Of a DNA stretch of 41,253 nt, positions 14,352 to 22,680 are shown piece by piece; the first letter of the stretch is position 1; each line of letters begins with the position of its first letter. A model generated the notes under the pieces. That model searched no databases and was not told the origin of the DNA. It was given only the letters and a program-made list of their open reading frames with translations. The DNA is from Nioella ostreopsis (lineage in GTDB: Bacteria > Pseudomonadota > Alphaproteobacteria > Rhodobacterales > Rhodobacteraceae). The translations under genes and the position numbers were made by a program. The stretch is taken from the NCBI RefSeq assembly GCF_004000255.1, contig NZ_RCIQ01000030.1, forward strand, positions 1 through 41,253, given 5' to 3'.

Positions 14352-15893
14352 ATGAACGGTGCCCAATCCCTTGTGAAAACCATGCTGGCCAGCGGTGTTG
14401 ACGTCTGCTTCGCCAATCCCGGCACGTCCGAGATGCATTTCGTTGCGGCGCTGGACAGCCACCCGGACATGCGCTGCATCCTGTGTCTGTTCGAAGGCGG
14501 AACCTCTGGCGCTGCGGACGGGTATTTCCGCATGTCGGGCCGCGTTGCAGCCACCATGCTGCATCTCGCGCCGGGGTTTGGGAATGCGTTTTCCAACCTG
14601 CACAATGCGCGCAAGGCGGGCAGCGGCATTGTCAATATCATGGGCGAACACGCGACCTATCACCTGGCCTATGAGAGCCCCCTCAAGGGCGATACCGAAG
14701 GCATTAGCCGCACCATAAGCCATTGGACTCGCAGCTCTCTTTCCTCGGCCGATGTGGCAAGCGACGGGGCAGATGCGATCCGCGCGGCGCGCTCGATGAA
14801 CGGCCGGATCGCCACGATGATCCTGCCCGCCGACACGGCCTGGGGCGACGGCTCCGCCCCGGTGGCAGCCGCCGCTCCGCCAGCGCTTCACCGCCCGTCG
14901 GATGCGGCGCTTGATGCGGCGGCCGCAGCTCTGAAAACCGAAGGTGCAGCCCTGCTTCTGGGGGGTCAGGCCACCCATGGCCCGTTGTTGCATCTGGGGG
15001 CACAGATCGCACAGGCGGCAGGATGCCGGATCATGACGCCCCTGCACAGCCCGAGGCTGGAGCGCGGCGCCGGAACGCCCCCGGTGGAACAGCTGCTCTA
15101 CCCCGTCGATGCCAATGCCGCGCTGCTGAAGGACGTCCGCAGCCTCGTCGTCTGCGGCACCCATGCGCCGGTGAATTTCTTCGCCTATCCCGGCAAGCCC
15201 TCACTGCCCACCCGCGCCGACATCCATGTTCAGGAGCTGGCAGATGCCACCATGGATTTAGGCTATGTTCTGAATGGTTTGGCCGACAGGCTCGGGGCAC
15301 GGTCCGAGACTGTGGAGCCGGTCGACCTAGCCCTTCCCGACCGCCCCGACGGCCCCCTGACCCCGGCAAGCGCGGGGGCCCTGATCGCGCGCGTCATGCC
15401 CGAAAACACCATCGTCGTGAACGAGGCCGTGACCTCGGGCGCGCCCATTGCCGATGCGACCCGGACTGCGCGGCGGCATGACTGGCTGATCACCATGGGT
15501 GGCGCCATCGGCCAGTGCCTGCCCTGCGCGACCGGGGCCGCCGTGGCCTGCCCCAACCGCAAGGTCATCGCGCTGACGGGCGACGGGTCGGCCATGTATA
15601 CGCTGCAATCACTGTGGACCATGGCGCGGGAACGGCTGGATGTGACGGTGATCGTCTTCGCCAACCGGGGCTATCAGATCCTGCGCGGGGAACTGGCGGC
15701 CATGGGGGTCACGCAAGTGGGCCGCAATGCGCAGGCGATGTTCGATGTGGACGACCCGCTGCTGGACTGGGTGGCGCTGGCCAAGGGGCACGGCGTCGAA
15801 GGCACCCGCGCGACCACGGTGGACGAGATGGAAGCCGCACTGGAGGAGGCCATGGCGGCCAAGGGACCGCGCCTGATCGAGGTGGTGATCTGA
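14352..15893 (+). CDS. TPP-dependent enzyme, acetolactate synthase large-subunit-like
   Basis: A 513-residue thiamine diphosphate enzyme of the POX/decarboxylase fold. The N-terminal PYR domain has the catalytic-type Glu48 (LCLFEGGTSGAADGY); the C-terminal PP domain has the TPP motif GDGSA at 410-414 ending at N438 (FANRGYQ). The central FAD/domain-III region is shorter than in true acetolactate synthases (about 560-600 residues), so it is more likely a 2-oxoacid decarboxylase or lyase than IlvB. AGGAGG lies 5 nt from the ATG; the frame is open far upstream but that part crosses the repeat array. It is convergent with the secreted protein, HD and PhyH genes, suggesting a common pathway. The substrate is unknown. 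Confidence 0.85.
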   Translation: MNGAQSLVKTMLASGVDVCFANPGTSEMHFVAALDSHPDMRCILCLFEGGTSGAADGYFRMSGRVAATMLHLAPGFGNAFSNLHNARKAGSGIVNIMGEHATYHLAYESPLKGDTEGISRTISHWTRSSLSSADVASDGADAIRAARSMNGRIATMILPADTAWGDGSAPVAAAAPPALHRPSDAALDAAAAALKTEGAALLLGGQATHGPLLHLGAQIAQAAGCRIMTPLHSPRLERGAGTPPVEQLLYPVDANAALLKDVRSLVVCGTHAPVNFFAYPGKPSLPTRADIHVQELADATMDLGYVLNGLADRLGARSETVEPVDLALPDRPDGPLTPASAGALIARVMPENTIVVNEAVTSGAPIADATRTARRHDWLITMGGAIGQCLPCATGAAVACPNRKVIALTGDGSAMYTLQSLWTMARERLDVTVIVFANRGYQILRGELAAMGVTQVGRNAQAMFDVDDPLLDWVALAKGHGVEGTRATTVDEMEAALEEAMAAKGPRLIEVVI

Positions 15894-15897
15894 GGGG

Positions 15898-16350
15898 CTA
15901 CTCCACCGGCGGCATCACCGTCAGGAAGGTCTCGCCGTTCCAGTTGAGCGCCTCGAAGCAATAGCCCGCGCTGCTGACTCCGCACCAGCCGCCGTCCCGG
16001 CCGATCAGCAGAACCGGCTCTCCGTCCCAGTCGATGATCTGCCAGCCACGCGCCTGCCAGTCGAACACACGGTCCTCCACAAAGGCGAACAGCGCACAGC
16101 CGCCCGACCCGCAATAGGGTGACAGCGGCGTGGCCGAACATTCGAGATAGCTTGTATCGACCAGAGTTTCCGGGCGGCCATCGCCGGTCAGGTCTACCTC
16201 CATGACGGCCCGCTCGCCGACATGCAGGTAGCCTTCTTCCCAAAGGGAACAGTCCCGAACGGCTTCGGTCAACAGGGCGTCTGGCGTTTCCTGTGCCGAA
16301 ACCTGTACCGGGCCGACCAGCAGAAACACGATGGCAATATGGGCTTTCAC
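15898..16350 (-). CDS. Secreted hypothetical protein with Cys-rich domain
   Basis: A 150-residue product beginning with GTG at 16350, chosen because AAAGGA lies upstream and the first residues form a signal peptide (VKAHIAIVFLLVGPVQVSA, cleavage before QE). The mature part contains VDLTGDGRPETLVD, which resembles a calcium-binding or FG-GAP-like loop, and six cysteines (LECSATPLSPYCGSGGC, GGWCGVSSAGYC), consistent with a disulfide-stabilised periplasmic protein. No known family name is offered. It lies between the TPP enzyme (4-nt gap, convergent) and the HD gene, with which it could be cotranscribed. Confidence 0.75.
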   Translation of the reverse strand: MKAHIAIVFLLVGPVQVSAQETPDALLTEAVRDCSLWEEGYLHVGERAVMEVDLTGDGRPETLVDTSYLECSATPLSPYCGSGGCALFAFVEDRVFDWQARGWQIIDWDGEPVLLIGRDGGWCGVSSAGYCFEALNWNGETFLTVMPPVE

Positions 16351-16417
16351 AGACGAATCCTTTGCTCGGAGATGCCCGCAGAATAGCCTCGTTTCGAGTC
16401 CACGCAAATGGCCCGGA

Positions 16418-17029
16418 TCAGGCCAGTTCCGGCAGGCCCTTCACAACGCCTTCCTGCACCACATCCGGGTCGTAGGCCTTGCGGGCGAAGACCTCTCGCA
16501 CCATGGGCTCGAACACCTCAAGCGGTTCATAGTCGTAGTCCGGGTCGAACGACGACTGGTCCCACCGTTCGCAGAAATCGGCGCAGCTTTGCCAGCAGGG
16601 GTGATCCTTGAACCGATCCCGCGCGTCCTTGTCCCATCCGTAATGGTGGCCGTAATAGAACATCTGGAAGATGCCGTGATGTTCGACGGTCCAGGCGACC
16701 TCATCCCGCACGAAGGGGCGGATCACCTCGGCGGAAAACCGGTCGTGGTTCTGCGGGGCGAGCCCGTCGCCGATGTCATGCAGCAGCGCGCCAACGACCC
16801 AGTCGATATCGGCCCCTTCACGCAAGGCGCGGGTGCCCGATTGCAGCCCGTGTTCCAGCCGCGTGATCTGGTAGCCTTCCAGCGAAACCTCGCCCTGGCG
16901 GCGCAGCTCGTCCAGCACTCTGTCGGCGGTGAGCGCGAGATAGGGTTTTTCCAGCTCGGCCAGCATGGCGTATTCTTCCTTCGTGCCGTCCTTCATCTGG
17001 GTGAAGCTGACCTTCTGATCGGTTGTCAT
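16418..17029 (-). CDS. HD-domain protein, PhnZ/MIOX-like (probable diiron oxygenase)
   Basis: A 203-residue HD-superfamily protein. Metal-binding positions are visible as His60 (TRLEHGLQSG), His84-Asp85 (ALLHDIGDGL), His95, His117/118 (VEHHGI) and Asp157 (RWDQSSFD). That spacing and LEHGLQSGTRA recall the mixed-valent diiron oxygenases PhnZ, TmpB and myo-inositol oxygenase rather than nucleotide phosphohydrolases. PhnZ cleaves the C-P bond of a hydroxylated aminophosphonate produced by the PhyH-type oxygenase PhnY. Here a PhyH-type gene lies immediately upstream with a 12-nt gap, the same pairing. The substrate is not known, and a phosphohydrolase role is not excluded. Confidence 0.82.
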   Translation of the reverse strand: MTTDQKVSFTQMKDGTKEEYAMLAELEKPYLALTADRVLDELRRQGEVSLEGYQITRLEHGLQSGTRALREGADIDWVVGALLHDIGDGLAPQNHDRFSAEVIRPFVRDEVAWTVEHHGIFQMFYYGHHYGWDKDARDRFKDHPCWQSCADFCERWDQSSFDPDYDYEPLEVFEPMVREVFARKAYDPDVVQEGVVKGLPELA

Positions 17030-17041
17030 CCTGCGATCCTC

Positions 17042-17908
17042 CTAAAGCATCTTCTGGGCGTAGAGCCCGACCTGTCCTTCGGCCCCTGCCGTCAGCGCCG
17101 CCGACTGCGCCGCCAGAACCTCATCATAAAGCGCCAGCGACGCGGGGTCGAACAGCCGCGCGGGCGGGGCCACGTTGATCCAACCCTGCATCTCATCCTT
17201 GCCGCGCACAAGCATCGCATAGTCGCGGGTCAGATCGGGCTGGCGCACCTCGGGCGTGACATAGCGGATGGCCATGCCGATGCGCCGGTCGTCCGACATG
17301 TTGGGGCCGGAGGCATGGAAGGTGCGGCCATGATGGAACGACATCTCGCCGGGTTTCAAAGCGCCAAAGACGGCCTCGTCCTCGTTGATGCCCTCGATCT
17401 GCTGACCGCGCGACAGAAGGTTATCCTCGGCGAAGGTGTCTGCATGGGGCACGATGGCGTTCTTGTGGCTGCCGGGGATGAAGCGCATGCAGCCTGCCTT
17501 GACCGACACGTCCGACAGCGCCAGCCAGGCAGTCAGTTCTTCATCGGTTTCGCCCATGCCCCAATAGGTGATGTCCTGATGCCAGGACACGACCTTGGTT
17601 GTGCCCGCTTCCTTGATGAACAGCTCCACCGACCAGACCAGCAGGTTGGGACCGAGGATCGAGGACACCGCGTCGAGAATACCGGGGTCCGAGGCGATCC
17701 GGTGCAGAAGCGGAATGACCAGCTGGCCATTGACCCGGAAGAGCTGGTTCAGGTCATGACCGCCTGCACCGGCGGCATGATCGCGCTCCAGCGCCTCGAC
17801 CTCGGCACGCAACGCGGCGGTTGTGGCAGTGTCGAAGGCCCGGATCGGGTGCAGAAACCCGTCGCGCGCGTATCGGGCGGTTTGGTCGGGCGTCAGGAAA
17901 TCGGACAT
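17042..17908 (-). CDS. Phytanoyl-CoA dioxygenase (PhyH) family Fe(II)/2-oxoglutarate oxygenase
   Basis: A 288-residue non-haem iron oxygenase. The iron triad is His110-x-Asp112 (SWHQDITYWG) and distal His198 (TFHASGPN), with an arginine shortly after (RRIGMAIRY) suited to binding 2-oxoglutarate. RFIPGSHK is another family landmark. PhyH enzymes hydroxylate unactivated carbons in diverse small molecules, including phosphonates (PhnY). It is the first gene of a leftward pair with the HD protein, which argues for a two-step oxidative pathway in which the HD enzyme cleaves the hydroxylated product. The substrate is inferred only by analogy. Confidence 0.9.
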   Translation of the reverse strand: MSDFLTPDQTARYARDGFLHPIRAFDTATTAALRAEVEALERDHAAGAGGHDLNQLFRVNGQLVIPLLHRIASDPGILDAVSSILGPNLLVWSVELFIKEAGTTKVVSWHQDITYWGMGETDEELTAWLALSDVSVKAGCMRFIPGSHKNAIVPHADTFAEDNLLSRGQQIEGINEDEAVFGALKPGEMSFHHGRTFHASGPNMSDDRRIGMAIRYVTPEVRQPDLTRDYAMLVRGKDEMQGWINVAPPARLFDPASLALYDEVLAAQSAALTAGAEGQVGLYAQKML

Positions 17909-18116
17909 GGCAGATCCTATGTGTCACTCTCCCCGGCACGCTGCCGCGACGGCAAGTTCCCTGTCCTGTTCGATTCCGACGCCTGAATGGTCGTCTTTGG
18001 GCATCAAAGCTGTGGATGACCCAAGTTTTTCATTGTCAGATTGCGCTCTGCCGGGTTTCATGTGCCCCGTGCTGGATGGGAACATTCTGACATTCAAAAA
18101 GAACGGGGAGACAGAA

Positions 18117-18458
18117 ATGGGCAAACGCGATGAACTGATCGCCAAATATGCAGACGACCTGCGTAACAAATGCGGGATGGAACCCGATATGGACCTGCTG
18201 ACCAAGGTCACCATCGGCTGCGGCCCCGCGATCTACGACGCGGACGCATCGACGGTTGCCGGGTCGCAGCCCAGTGAGCTGGAGACCGTGAAGAAGAACT
18301 TCCTGATGAAGAAGCTCGGCCTTGCCGACAGTGACGACCTGATGGCTGCGATCGATTCCGTGATCGAAACCTATGGCCGGTCCGAACGTAACAAGTACCG
18401 CGCTGTCATCTACTACATGCTGACCAAGCATTTCGGAAAAGAAAGCGTCTACGGCTAA
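18117..18458 (+). CDS. DUF2853 family protein
   Basis: A 113-residue cytosolic protein matching the DUF2853 family: KRDELIAKYADDLRNKCG, a central VTIGCGPAIYDADAST, and a C-terminal YGRSERNKYRAVIYYMLTKH that ends GKESVYG. Family members are common in Rhodobacterales and have no established function. The start is set by GGGGAGACAGAA just before the ATG; the much longer upstream open frame crosses the divergent promoter region of the PhyH gene and is not protein-like. A terminator follows after 22 nt, so it is monocistronic. Confidence 0.92.
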   Translation: MGKRDELIAKYADDLRNKCGMEPDMDLLTKVTIGCGPAIYDADASTVAGSQPSELETVKKNFLMKKLGLADSDDLMAAIDSVIETYGRSERNKYRAVIYYMLTKHFGKESVYG

Positions 18459-18480
18459 GCCGGGCGTGATTGGCTTCTTG

Positions 18481-18511
18481 GGCCCGCCCCAGTGGCGGGC
18501 CTTCGCATTTT
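18481..18511 (+). terminator. Intrinsic terminator after DUF2853 gene
   Basis: GGCCCGCC (18481-18488) and GGCGGGCC (18494-18501) form a perfect 8-bp stem with a 5-nt loop, followed by TTCGCATTTT. It sits just before the SDR gene, which therefore needs its own promoter or read-through. Confidence 0.9.
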
Positions 18512-18535
18512 AATAATTCATTGGACGAAGCTTTT

Positions 18536-19303
18536 ATGGAACAGCGGATAAAACTGGCCATTGTCACCGGGGCATCCAGCGGCGTCGGGGCTGCAACGGC
18601 ATCTCTGCTCGTCAAACACGGCTATCGCGTGGTGATGATCGCGCGCTCTGCTGACAGATTGAACGCGCTTGCCGGGTCGCTTGGGGTGCTGGCCATCGCG
18701 GCCCCGGCCAATGCGGCATCCGAAACGGAGATGGCGCCGATTGCCACGCGACTTCTTGCGGACTACGGCGCACCCGATCTGATCGTGAACAGCGCCGGTG
18801 CGGGCCGGTGGGAGCGGATCGAGGACACGACAGAGGCAGACGCCCGCGAGATGATGGATGCGCCCTACATGGCGGCCTTCGTGACGACGCGTGTCTTCCT
18901 GCCCGCCATGCTGGAACGTGGATCAGGCGTGATCCTGCACGTCAATTCCCCGGCCTGCATCGCCGCCTGGCCAACGAGCGTCGGCTATGCAGCGGCAAGA
19001 TGGGCGTTGCGCGGACTGCACGAGGCGTTGGCGCAGGATCTGGCCGGGACGGGTGTGCGCAGTTGCAATGTGCTGTTCGGCAAGATCAGCTCGGACTATT
19101 TCGACAACAACCCGGGGGTGGAGGAAAAGCTGCCCAAGATGGACAGGACCATCCCCACGATGACGCCCGAGCAATGCGCGGAAAAGCTGGTGATGCTGGC
19201 GGATGCGCCCCGGCATCAGGCCGTCTTTCCATTCATGCTGAGTGTGAATGTCCTGCTGGCTCGGCTTTTTCCCGGCATCGCCCGCTGGCTGCTGCGCATG
19301 TGA
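18536..19303 (+). CDS. Short-chain dehydrogenase/reductase family protein with altered catalytic tetrad
   Basis: A 255-residue Rossmann-fold SDR. The cofactor loop TGASSGVG (11-18) and NSAG (85-88) are intact, and ARS after the second strand suggests NADP(H). The catalytic Ser138 and Tyr151 are present, but the usual YxxxK lysine is Arg155 (YAAARWAL) and the tetrad asparagine position reads Pro110 (MMDAPYMAAF). The C-terminal stretch VNVLLARLFPGIARWLL is hydrophobic and may associate with membrane. The start at 18536 begins right at the fold; upstream codons cover the terminator. Reduced or altered catalysis is inferred, not shown. Confidence 0.88.
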   Translation: MEQRIKLAIVTGASSGVGAATASLLVKHGYRVVMIARSADRLNALAGSLGVLAIAAPANAASETEMAPIATRLLADYGAPDLIVNSAGAGRWERIEDTTEADAREMMDAPYMAAFVTTRVFLPAMLERGSGVILHVNSPACIAAWPTSVGYAAARWALRGLHEALAQDLAGTGVRSCNVLFGKISSDYFDNNPGVEEKLPKMDRTIPTMTPEQCAEKLVMLADAPRHQAVFPFMLSVNVLLARLFPGIARWLLRM

Positions 19304-19443
19304 TCCGGTCCGAACCGGTTTGACTAAAATGCGGCGGGCAATTTCGTTGAACGGAATCGCGTTCTGGTTCTAGATACCCCTGTCCCGACCAGGATGGCGG
19401 ACCCTCATAGAACACGTGCGGAGCGAGAAATTGCGCGTGGGTA

Positions 19444-19481
19444 AAGGAGGGTCCCGGGGGGTCGGGGCCCTCCTTCTTGTT
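19444..19481. terminator. Hairpin between convergent SDR and DUF1761 genes
   Basis: AAGGAGGG (19444-19451) pairs with CCCTCCTT (19468-19475), with further GTCCC/GGGGC pairing inside, followed on the plus strand by CTTGTTTC. It borders the DUF1761 stop codon and probably serves both converging transcripts. The 140 bases between the SDR stop and this hairpin contain nothing recognised. Confidence 0.65.
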
Positions 19482-19868
19482 TCAGAACAGCATCAGCACC
19501 ACGGCGATGATCGTGCAACCGATCACCGGATAGCCGCCATCAATCCAGATCAGAGACTTGTCGCGGAAGCTGTAAAGCACGTTGTTCACCATCCAGGGCA
19601 ATGCCACGAAGAGGCCAAGGCCAGCACCCACCATCACGCCGCCGCCGACCGTGGTGATCCCGGAGCTTTGCAAGATATGCCGGGTCATGCCCGCCACGAG
19701 CACCGACATCACGAAGCTGACGATATAGGGCAGCGGGCCGGCAGAGGCCCTGATCTGATCCTCGGTCAACCCGTTTGCGGCCATCCAGGGTTTGGACAGG
19801 GCCATGTACCAGATTGCTCCGAAGACCCATGCTGCGGCCCCGGCTGCCAAGACGTTCAGAAATTCCAT
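19482..19868 (-). CDS. DUF1761 family membrane protein
   Basis: A 128-residue protein with four hydrophobic segments. FLNVLAAGAAAWVFGAIWYM, SKPWMAANGL, LPYIVSFVMSVLVAGM and GLGLFVALPWMVNNVLYSF match the DUF1761 pattern. No biochemical role is established for the family. GGAGAGATC precedes the ATG. It is the last gene of the leftward tsaD-gpsA-yciI-EVE series but is separated from EVE by 51 nt and may be transcribed alone. Confidence 0.88.
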   Translation of the reverse strand: MEFLNVLAAGAAAWVFGAIWYMALSKPWMAANGLTEDQIRASAGPLPYIVSFVMSVLVAGMTRHILQSSGITTVGGGVMVGAGLGLFVALPWMVNNVLYSFRDKSLIWIDGGYPVIGCTIIAVVLMLF

Positions 19869-19919
19869 TTGATCTCTCCCGTTGATCTGAAGAAATCATG
19901 CCACGGGCCGCGCGCAACC

Positions 19920-20339
19920 TTAAGCGGAAAAGCCGCCCATCTCGCAGATGATCCGCCATTCCTCTTCGGTCACGGGCTGCACGGACAGGCGAGAGTTGTT
20001 GGCCAGCACCATATCCGACAGGTGCGGGTCACCCTTCACATCGGCCAAGGTCACCGGCGTCTTGAACGGCCCCACGGCCCTGATGTCCACGCAGTCCCAC
20101 CTTGGATCGTCGGTGGTGCTGTCGGGATGGGCCAGCGCACAGACCTCGACCACGCCGACAATCGCCTTCTCCTTCAGCGAATGGTAGAAAAAGCCCCGGT
20201 CACCCAAAGCCATTTCGCGCATGTTGTTGCGCGCCTGATAGTTGCGCACGCCATCCCATTGCTCGCCCGCATCCCCCCTGGCCACCTGCTGATCCCAGGA
20301 CCAGGTGTTCGGTTCGGATTTGAACAGCCAGTAGCGCAT
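19920..20339 (-). CDS. EVE domain-containing protein
   Basis: A 139-residue single EVE domain of the PUA-like superfamily, related to YTH domains and predicted to bind modified bases in RNA or DNA. Landmarks are MRYWLFKSEPNTWSWDQQ, WDGVRNYQARNNMREM, GDRGFFYHS, and DPRWDCVDIRAV. The ATG overlaps the stop of the YciI gene (TGATG), which fixes this start; the frame is open seven codons further. EVE proteins of this length occur next to tsaD/gpsA in many alphaproteobacteria, which supports a housekeeping role rather than defence here. Confidence 0.93.
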   Translation of the reverse strand: MRYWLFKSEPNTWSWDQQVARGDAGEQWDGVRNYQARNNMREMALGDRGFFYHSLKEKAIVGVVEVCALAHPDSTTDDPRWDCVDIRAVGPFKTPVTLADVKGDPHLSDMVLANNSRLSVQPVTEEEWRIICEMGGFSA

Positions 20340-20608
20340 CAGCCGATCACCTTGTTCCACGCCTCGATCCGCACCTTCTCGAAAAGGCCCGCCATTGCAT
20401 AGGGGTCATTCGCAGCCCAGTCTTCGGCGCCCGCGCGATCCTCGGCCTCGATCACGACGAGCGAGCCGATCATCTCTCCGCCTTCGTTCAGGAACGGCCC
20501 GGCATGGGTCACGGGGGTGGATTTCAGATAGGCGATATGGGCCTCCCGGTTGGCCTTGCGGACCTCCAGATGGCCGGGCTTGTCGGTGCAGATCAGCGCG
20601 AAGAGCAT
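20339..20608 (-). CDS. YciI family protein
   Basis: An 89-residue protein of the ferredoxin-like YciI fold. The conserved His (NREAHIAYL) and Asp (AANDPYAMAGLF) that form the putative active site are present. The cellular role of the family is not well established. It begins 3 nt after the gpsA stop and overlaps the EVE start by one base, so it is embedded in one operon. Confidence 0.92.
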   Translation of the reverse strand: MLFALICTDKPGHLEVRKANREAHIAYLKSTPVTHAGPFLNEGGEMIGSLVVIEAEDRAGAEDWAANDPYAMAGLFEKVRIEAWNKVIG

Positions 20609-20611
20609 TGG

Positions 20612-21556
20612 TTATTCCTGTTTCAGAGGGCGATTGAGAAGCTCTGCCATCACATCCTGCACAGAGACGCGCCCCTGACACAAGGCTGCAACCGCATCGG
20701 CAATGGGGGTGTCGAGTTCCGCATGGGCAGAGAGCTCCTGCGCCGTGGCAGCCCCTTCGACTGTGGCAGCAGGGTCCAGCGGCCTTGCGCCTGCAAGTGC
20801 CTGCCCGTGGCGGTAGTTGCGCGACTTGTCCGAGGTGCAGGTGAGCACCAGATCGCCAAATCCTGAAAGCCCCGCAAGCGTGTCGTCCCGCGCCCCGCGC
20901 AAAGTTGCAACGCGGCGCATCTCTGCAAAGCCGCGCGCCATCAGCGCCGCCCGCGCGCTTTCGCCAAGCCCGGCCCCCATGACCGCGCCCGCTGCAATGG
21001 CGATGACGTTCTTCAACGCCCCACCCAGTTCCGCGCCCACCAGATCGGTGCTGCGATAGAGCCGCAAGGCAGGGGTGGACAGCCTGTCTTGAAGCGCCTC
21101 ACCAAGCGCATCGTCAGGCAGCGCCAGCGTCAGGGCCGTTGGCAGACCGGCAGCGATATCGACGGCAAAGCTGGGGCCTGTCAGCACGCCCGCATTCACA
21201 CCGGGCAAATCGCGCGCGATCAGTTGGCACGGCGACAGGCCAGTCGCCAGATGAATGCCCTTGGCACAGGAAATCACGGTTGCGGCATGACCGGGCAGGA
21301 TCGGCAGAACCTCGTGCAGTTTCTGGGTGGGGACAGCGATCAGCAGCACATCGGCTGTCAATTCGGAAATTTCGCCGGTCACGCGAAAGCCATCGGGGAA
21401 GCGGTGGCCCGGCAAACGGCGGGTGTTTTCGCGCGCGGCCTGCATGTCCTCGGCCCCGGCGCGGGCCCACAGCGTTACCTCGGCCCCGGCGCGGGCCAGC
21501 GTGATGGCAAGCGCCGTCCCGAACGCGCCTGCCCCGGCGATATCGACCCGGTTCAT
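20612..21556 (-). CDS. gpsA: GpsA, NAD(P)-dependent glycerol-3-phosphate dehydrogenase
   Basis: A 314-residue cytosolic enzyme that reduces dihydroxyacetone phosphate to sn-glycerol 3-phosphate for phospholipid synthesis. The nucleotide-binding motif [10 protein letters not shown] is at the N-terminus, ISCAKGI and [15 protein letters not shown] follow, and [13 protein letters not shown] carries the catalytic lysine. [14 protein letters not shown] is also typical. The ATG lies in an ATGA overlap with the tsaD stop codon, which sets the start; the longer upstream frame is a shadow of tsaD. Confidence 0.97.
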   Translation of the reverse strand: MNRVDIAGAGAFGTALAITLARAGAEVTLWARAGAEDMQAARENTRRLPGHRFPDGFRVTGEISELTADVLLIAVPTQKLHEVLPILPGHAATVISCAKGIHLATGLSPCQLIARDLPGVNAGVLTGPSFAVDIAAGLPTALTLALPDDALGEALQDRLSTPALRLYRSTDLVGAELGGALKNVIAIAAGAVMGAGLGESARAALMARGFAEMRRVATLRGARDDTLAGLSGFGDLVLTCTSDKSRNYRHGQALAGARPLDPAATVEGAATAQELSAHAELDTPIADAVAALCQGRVSVQDVMAELLNRPLKQE

Positions 21557-22632
21557 GCCTTGGCCCCTTTCTTGCCCGATCCGATCAGCGCCGGGCTTGT
21601 GCGGTCCAGCGGCCAGCGCGGGCGTGCCGACAGGTCCATCCCGTCGCGCTGACCTGCTCGGTAGGCCTCCCACCCGGCCCAGGCAATCATCGCGGCGTTG
21701 TCGGTGCAGAGCTTCAGCGGCGGGGCGAGGAAGGGGACGCCATGGGCACTTGCCACATCCTCCAATGCCGCGCGCAGGGTCTGGTTGGCGGCAACGCCCC
21801 CCGAGACGGCGAAACAGGTCAGGTCGGACTGGCCCGCCAAGGCGCGGCGGGATTTCTCGGCCAGCACATCCCTGACAGCCGCCTGAAACGAGGCACACAG
21901 ATCGGCGCGGTCCTGCTCATGCAACCCGCCCTGATCCGTGACCAGCCCGTCACGGGTGCGCAGAACGGCAGTCTTGAGACCGGAGAAAGACATATCGCAG
22001 CCGTCGCGGTCCAGAAGCGGGCGCGGCAGGGGGAATCGTTTGGGGTCGCCCTGCAAGGCGGCCTGCTCCACCACCGGCCCGCCCGGTTGCGGCAGGCCAA
22101 GCAGCTTGGCGACCTTGTCGAAGGCTTCGCCCGGGGCGTCATCAATCGTGCCGCCAAGCCGGGTGAATTCGTCCGGCCCGTCTACGCGCAGAAATTGGCA
22201 ATGCCCGCCAGAGACCAGCAGCATCAGGTAAGGGAAATCAACTCCATCGGTCAGGCGCGGGGTCAGCGCGTGGCCCGCCAAATGGTTCACGCCCACAAGC
22301 GGCACGCCAAGCCCCATGGCCAGCCCCTTGGCGCACATCACGCCCGACAGGACGCCACCGATCAGCCCCGGCCCGGCGGTCACCGCTATGGCGTCGATCT
22401 CGGCCAGGGTCACACCCGCCTGGTCCACCGCCTGCTCTACCATCAGGTCGAGCCGCTCCGCATGGGCGCGCGCCGCGATCTCTGGTACCACACCGCCATA
22501 GGCTTCGTGCAGGTCGGTCTGGCCGCTGACCACGGAGGACAGCAATTCCGCCCCATCCTCCACGCGCAGCACCGCCGCCGCCGTATCATCGCAGCTGCTT
22601 TCAATGCCAAGGATGGTCAGGCGGTCGGTCAT
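21553..22632 (-). CDS. tsaD: TsaD, tRNA threonylcarbamoyladenosine transferase subunit
   Basis: A 359-residue ASKHA-fold enzyme that transfers the threonylcarbamoyl group to A37 of ANN-decoding tRNAs, which include the tRNA-Thr encoded later in this window. [15 protein letters not shown] opens the protein; the metal-binding histidines are in [32 protein letters not shown] and [13 protein letters not shown] follow. Length and motifs are standard. It heads a tightly coupled leftward operon and is divergent from hemD with 48 nt between start codons, so the promoters overlap. Confidence 0.98.
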   Translation of the reverse strand: MTDRLTILGIESSCDDTAAAVLRVEDGAELLSSVVSGQTDLHEAYGGVVPEIAARAHAERLDLMVEQAVDQAGVTLAEIDAIAVTAGPGLIGGVLSGVMCAKGLAMGLGVPLVGVNHLAGHALTPRLTDGVDFPYLMLLVSGGHCQFLRVDGPDEFTRLGGTIDDAPGEAFDKVAKLLGLPQPGGPVVEQAALQGDPKRFPLPRPLLDRDGCDMSFSGLKTAVLRTRDGLVTDQGGLHEQDRADLCASFQAAVRDVLAEKSRRALAGQSDLTCFAVSGGVAANQTLRAALEDVASAHGVPFLAPPLKLCTDNAAMIAWAGWEAYRAGQRDGMDLSARPRWPLDRTSPALIGSGKKGAKA

Positions 22633-22680
22633 GGCGGGTGTCGTTGCACAAGGGGTGCCCCGCAGGTAACACTCCCCCCG

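Noticed and set aside
13866-15164. 432-codon leftward frame across the repeat spacer and TPP gene
   Set aside because: Covers palindromes and the tandem array and is opposite the TPP-enzyme motifs; translation is Arg/Gly-rich without domains.
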